Source: Anaerolineales bacterium (GTDB lineage: Bacteria > Chloroflexota > Anaerolineae > Anaerolineales > DRMV01). From it: a DNA stretch of 10,976 nt. The translations under genes and the position numbers were made by a program. The notes beneath the pieces were generated by a model. The model had not been told where the DNA came from, ran no database searches, and saw only the letters and a list, made by a program, of their open reading frames with translations. Location of the stretch: positions 1 to 10,976 of the forward strand of contig WGAK01000264.1 of assembly GCA_015494815.1 (NCBI GenBank), written 5' to 3'. Of this stretch, positions 10,753 to 10,976 are shown piece by piece (the first letter of the stretch is position 1; each line of letters begins with the position of its first letter).

Positions 10753-10976
10753 AGGCGTAGTGGATGTAGGTGCCCGCGGCCAGCAGACTGCCGCCGCCCA
10801 GCAGAGCCATCCACAAGTCGAACCCCGCGGGCCAGGCCACATAGCCCAGCACGATGAGCACGGTCACCGTCAGCCCCAGACCCACCAGCCAACGGCTGCG
10901 GTACAGCAAGCCGGAGGTCACATAGCCCATCATGGCGAACAGCGCGATGAGCAGCGAGACCTGCTTCTCGCTCAGG
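10745..10976 (-). CDS. Membrane protein, C-terminal part (runs off the right edge)
   Basis: Only the last 76 residues are in the window; the reading frame is open to the right edge, so the start is outside. An internal ATG at 10933 exists, but the coding-like, hydrophobic sequence continues upstream of it without a break (LSEKQVSLLIALFA). Three hydrophobic stretches are visible, at about visible residues 6-25, 30-49 and 53-73, each long enough to cross a membrane. Charged residues are few (SEK near the edge, RSR at about 26-28, and the terminal Arg). I recognise no catalytic motif or family. The two-base gap and shared ribosome-binding site tie it to the winged-helix regulator, which suggests a regulated membrane protein of unknown role. 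Confidence 0.75.
   Translation of the reverse strand, partial: LSEKQVSLLIALFAMMGYVTSGLLYRSRWLVGLGLTVTVLIVLGYVAWPAGFDLWMALLGGGSLLAAGTYIHYAWR

Noticed and set aside
10743..10892. Longer N-terminus for the winged-helix regulator
   Set aside because: The extra 50 residues overlap the membrane gene in another frame and are not domain-like; the ATG at 10742 has a near-perfect ribosome-binding site.

Overview
This is a GC-rich bacterial chromosomal window, densely packed and largely one-directional. It reads as a member of the Chloroflexota, perhaps Anaerolineae. The reasons are a SufU-type scaffold paired with a Rieske ferredoxin, a threonine dehydrogenase of the length and residue numbering I recall for Thermococcales enzymes, alanine dehydrogenase, and heavy GCC/GCG/CTG codon use. 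The taxonomic call is inference, since no rRNA or other marker gene is present. I see no tRNA, rRNA, CRISPR array or insertion sequence. No gap between genes exceeds about 190 bases.

Layout. (1) 92-1099: an integron-type tyrosine recombinase (IntI family) beside the left edge; any attI site and cassettes would lie to its left, mostly outside the window. (2) 1208-1954: a two-gene Fe-S unit, sufU and a Rieske [2Fe-2S] ferredoxin, behind a recognisable promoter. (3) 2018-6930: a tight six-gene run, probably one operon: double-HTH XRE regulator, TPR protein, two-domain GNAT acetyltransferase, acpS, a prolyl-tRNA-synthetase-like protein whose class II catalytic motifs are eroded, and a membrane CDP-alcohol phosphatidyltransferase. 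(4) 6921-7967, minus strand: L-threonine 3-dehydrogenase, overlapping the operon end by 10 bp tail to tail. (5) 7968-8156: a divergent promoter region with one -10 box on each strand and a perfect 8-bp hairpin in the leader of the rightward transcript. (6) 8157-10325: a sugar-1-phosphate nucleotidyltransferase with a beta-helix tail, then alanine dehydrogenase. (7) 10326-10433: a strong 13-bp hairpin between convergent units. (8) 10434-10976, minus strand: a small winged-helix regulator translationally coupled to a membrane protein that runs off the right edge.

How the genes fit together. SufU and the Rieske protein serve Fe-S assembly and electron transfer. AcpS activates carrier proteins for lipid synthesis, and the CDP-alcohol phosphatidyltransferase makes phospholipid head-group linkages, so part of the operon leans towards membrane lipids. 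Tdh and Ald both feed NAD-linked amino-acid catabolism. The most unusual item is the ProRS-like protein at 4619-6118. It keeps the insertion (editing-like) domain and anticodon-binding domain of bacterial ProRS, but the class II active-site motifs are eroded, and it sits next to a phosphopantetheinyl transferase.
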